Shown: piece by piece, positions 62,756 through 64,000 of the stretch | Layout of the letters: every line of letters begins with the position of its first letter | How positions within the stretch are numbered: position 1 is the stretch's first letter | Program-made: the position numbers and the translations under genes | Source: Agapetus fuscipes | Taxonomy: Eukaryota > Arthropoda > Insecta > Trichoptera > Glossosomatidae | Reading direction: 5' to 3' | Length of the DNA: 64,000 bases | Assembly (NCBI GenBank): GCA_951799405.1 | Contig: OX637334.1 | Coordinates: 8,494,001-8,558,000 of the forward strand | Notes under the pieces: model-generated | Database searches by the model: none | Told to the model about the DNA's origin: nothing | Seen by the model: the letters and a program-made list of their open reading frames with translations, nothing else

Positions 62756-63003
62756 TGATTTCCTATTACGGTGTTTATTTCAAACCCCATAAAAAAAATA
62801 TCGGCAAGGTTTACTCAGCCTTCACAAGAAATGAGTACCAGTCCCCGGGAGCTGGGAAACCCCCACTTCAACTGAAGTGGTTGGCGTAAGGCCGGCCCCC
62901 TTACCTGTAAAAATAAATAGGTTCAACTCGCCACATGCGATCCCTTCGGGGATAACGCGGCAAGAAGTTACACTATATGTGTAGCTTAGTTGAGTTGCGT
63001 TTA
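62756..63003 (+). repeat. family B SINE, 5'-truncated, near consensus
   Basis: GATTTCCTATTACGGTGTTT to GTGTAGCTTAGTTGAGTTGC; the whole tRNA head is missing, a sign of incomplete reverse transcription. Confidence 0.88.
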
Positions 63004-63194
63004 TGGAGTATCTTCTGTGATATTTTTAAAAGGATGCTTTCTAAGCGAAAGGTCCGAGTGCGTAAAACATTTTTATCTCCCTTGGTATTTTCAAAACATA
63101 CCATAAAAAATTAACTGTTCCTTCGATAACGAGAAAAACACTTTTACAGGAGTAATTTGTACGAGTTATATAAAAAATAAAGAAAGATAGGATT

Positions 63195-63310
63195 AATTAG
63201 TGTTTGGTGAGCTCTTTTTTTCTGTTTATTACATTTCAAGAGCCCTCTCGAGCTTGATCGTCGCTGTATAAAGCGCCAATATTGTCGAGCTAGCTGAAAG
63301 GCTGAATATA
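63195..63310 (-). repeat. family C SINE, 3' fragment
   Basis: TTAGTGTTTGGTGAGCTC to GCTGAAAGGCTGAA, containing GAGCTTGATCGTCGCTGTAT. Confidence 0.65.
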
Positions 63311-63332
63311 TTCTGTTATGACCGTTTTCAGA

Positions 63333-63705
63333 AAAGGCAGATTTTTGAGTGGCTTAGGCAAAAGTGAACAAAGTTTTAAGATATGGGGGGGGGAGGGTAA
63401 GCCTCATACTAACCCAGGCGTGGGCAACCTTTTTTGAGTCAAAAGAGCCAAAAATTACTATTTTCAAATTTTAAACAGAAATTTTGAGGAACACTTGAAA
63501 GTGTGTAAAGAGCCACAAAAAGGGGGGGGGGGTAGGCACGCAATTTTGGAAAAAATGCTGGACAGGCCTAGTCGAGTTTGTGTTTTTTGTTTTTTTTATC
63601 AATTTAAATTTTTGCGTATGGAGCTAGAGCCACAACTTCACACCCAAAGAGCCGCATGTGGCAGGTTGCCGACCCCTGTACTAACCTATTGATCGAGGAA
63701 CAGTT
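63333..63705 (-). repeat. family A repeat interrupted by a hAT MITE
   Basis: AAAGTGAACAAAGTTTTAAG to GCCTCATACTAACC, then the MITE, then TACTAACCTATTGATCGAGG. The duplicated TACTAACC belongs to family A. Confidence 0.7.
63416..63678. mobile_element. hAT-type MITE with 8-bp target duplication
   Basis: The ends CAGGCGTGGGCAACCT and (complement) CAGGGGTCGGCAACCT match at 14 of 16 positions. The flanks 63408-63415 and 63679-63686 are both TACTAACC. Length is 263 bp, non-coding, with an AGAGCCGCATGTGGC segment inside the right end. Eight-base duplications and CAGNG ends are typical of hAT elements. Confidence 0.9.
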
Positions 63706-63783
63706 TCTTGAAAATCATATAAATATTAATACAAATAATATATAATATAAATAATAAATAAATCATATAAATATAAACTATTT

Positions 63784-63858
63784 TTATGCTACGCGGAAAA
63801 TCCTACCCTCTGCCTTCCATTTTCGAGCCCAAAGCATTAACCACTAAACTACCGGCAA
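63784..63858 (-). repeat. family C-like tRNA head fragment
   Basis: In reverse complement: CCGGTAGTTTAGTGGTTAAT, then GGGCTCGAAAATGGAAGGC and GTAGGATTTTCCGCG, a decayed tRNA-like head. Confidence 0.45.
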
Positions 63859-64000
63859 GTTGAGGTGTGTTATTAACTTCCTTACCCGAAAAAAAATATT
63901 TATAATACTAACTCTGTTTTCCTACTAATATAAAAAAAAACTGTCAGTCAAAAGCTATCGTGGATTTAAAAAAATGTAGCATTCCTGTAAAAATATCAAA

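Noticed and set aside
33321..64000. Possible LIM-domain exons of prickle on the + strand
   Set aside because: No frame with the CxxC...HxxC spacing or the GGDIAVFA-type phrase flanked by splice sites was found.
1..64000. CRISPR arrays, operons, bacterial or viral gene clusters
   Set aside because: Spliced exons, SINEs and LINEs identify animal nuclear DNA; no regular spacer arrays or gene clusters are present.

Overview
The window is eukaryotic nuclear DNA and reads as an arthropod, most likely an insect; nothing in it fixes the order or species. The only host gene is a prickle-family gene (pk or its paralogue espinas) on the + strand. Three internal exons are visible (178-471, 31853-31966, 33192-33320). 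All are phase 0 with consensus splice sites, and together they encode most of the PET domain plus the polyglutamine-bearing segment before it. Only 537 of 64000 bases are coding. The LIM-domain exons must lie beyond the right edge.

Intron A (472-31852) is AT-rich and full of repeats. It contains a tRNA-Asn-like gene (2239-2311) and a non-LTR retrotransposon with two open reading frames (about 7549-11700, - strand), inserted into a tRNA-derived SINE. ORF1 and ORF2 of this LINE overlap in the -1 frame over an A AAA AAC heptamer. It also holds a 5S-rRNA/tRNA chimeric SINE (14988-15440), a perfect 98-bp inverted repeat with hammerhead-like motifs (19579-19814), related Penelope-like pieces, and an odd run of short degenerate repeats (28679-29125). 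Intron B (31967-33191) is short. Intron C (33321 to the window edge) holds a Copia element (42094-45871) with identical LTRs and a perfect target duplication but most of its reverse transcriptase deleted. It also has a GC-rich island (38515-38890), a hAT-type MITE with perfect 8-bp duplications (63416-63678) and a block with an ACAT microsatellite.

Four short repeat families make up much of the rest and are named here for reference. Family A (about 36 copies, 250 bp, starts CCTTGACTTATAGGTTGG, ends GCAACTTAGATTATAG, with TTAGA-type tails) has no clear RNA-gene ancestry. Family B is a tRNA-derived SINE of about 335 bp. Family C is a 5S/tRNA SINE. Family D is a SINE with a Ser/Leu-type tRNA head. 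Several copies are nested, giving a relative order of insertion. Family A copies in opposite orientation flank prickle exons 2 and 3.

No operons, CRISPR arrays or multi-gene systems are present. The items most worth following are the LINE frameshift arrangement, the 5S-tRNA SINE, the hammerhead-like inverted repeat, the deleted but recently inserted Copia element, and the inverted repeats flanking prickle exons.
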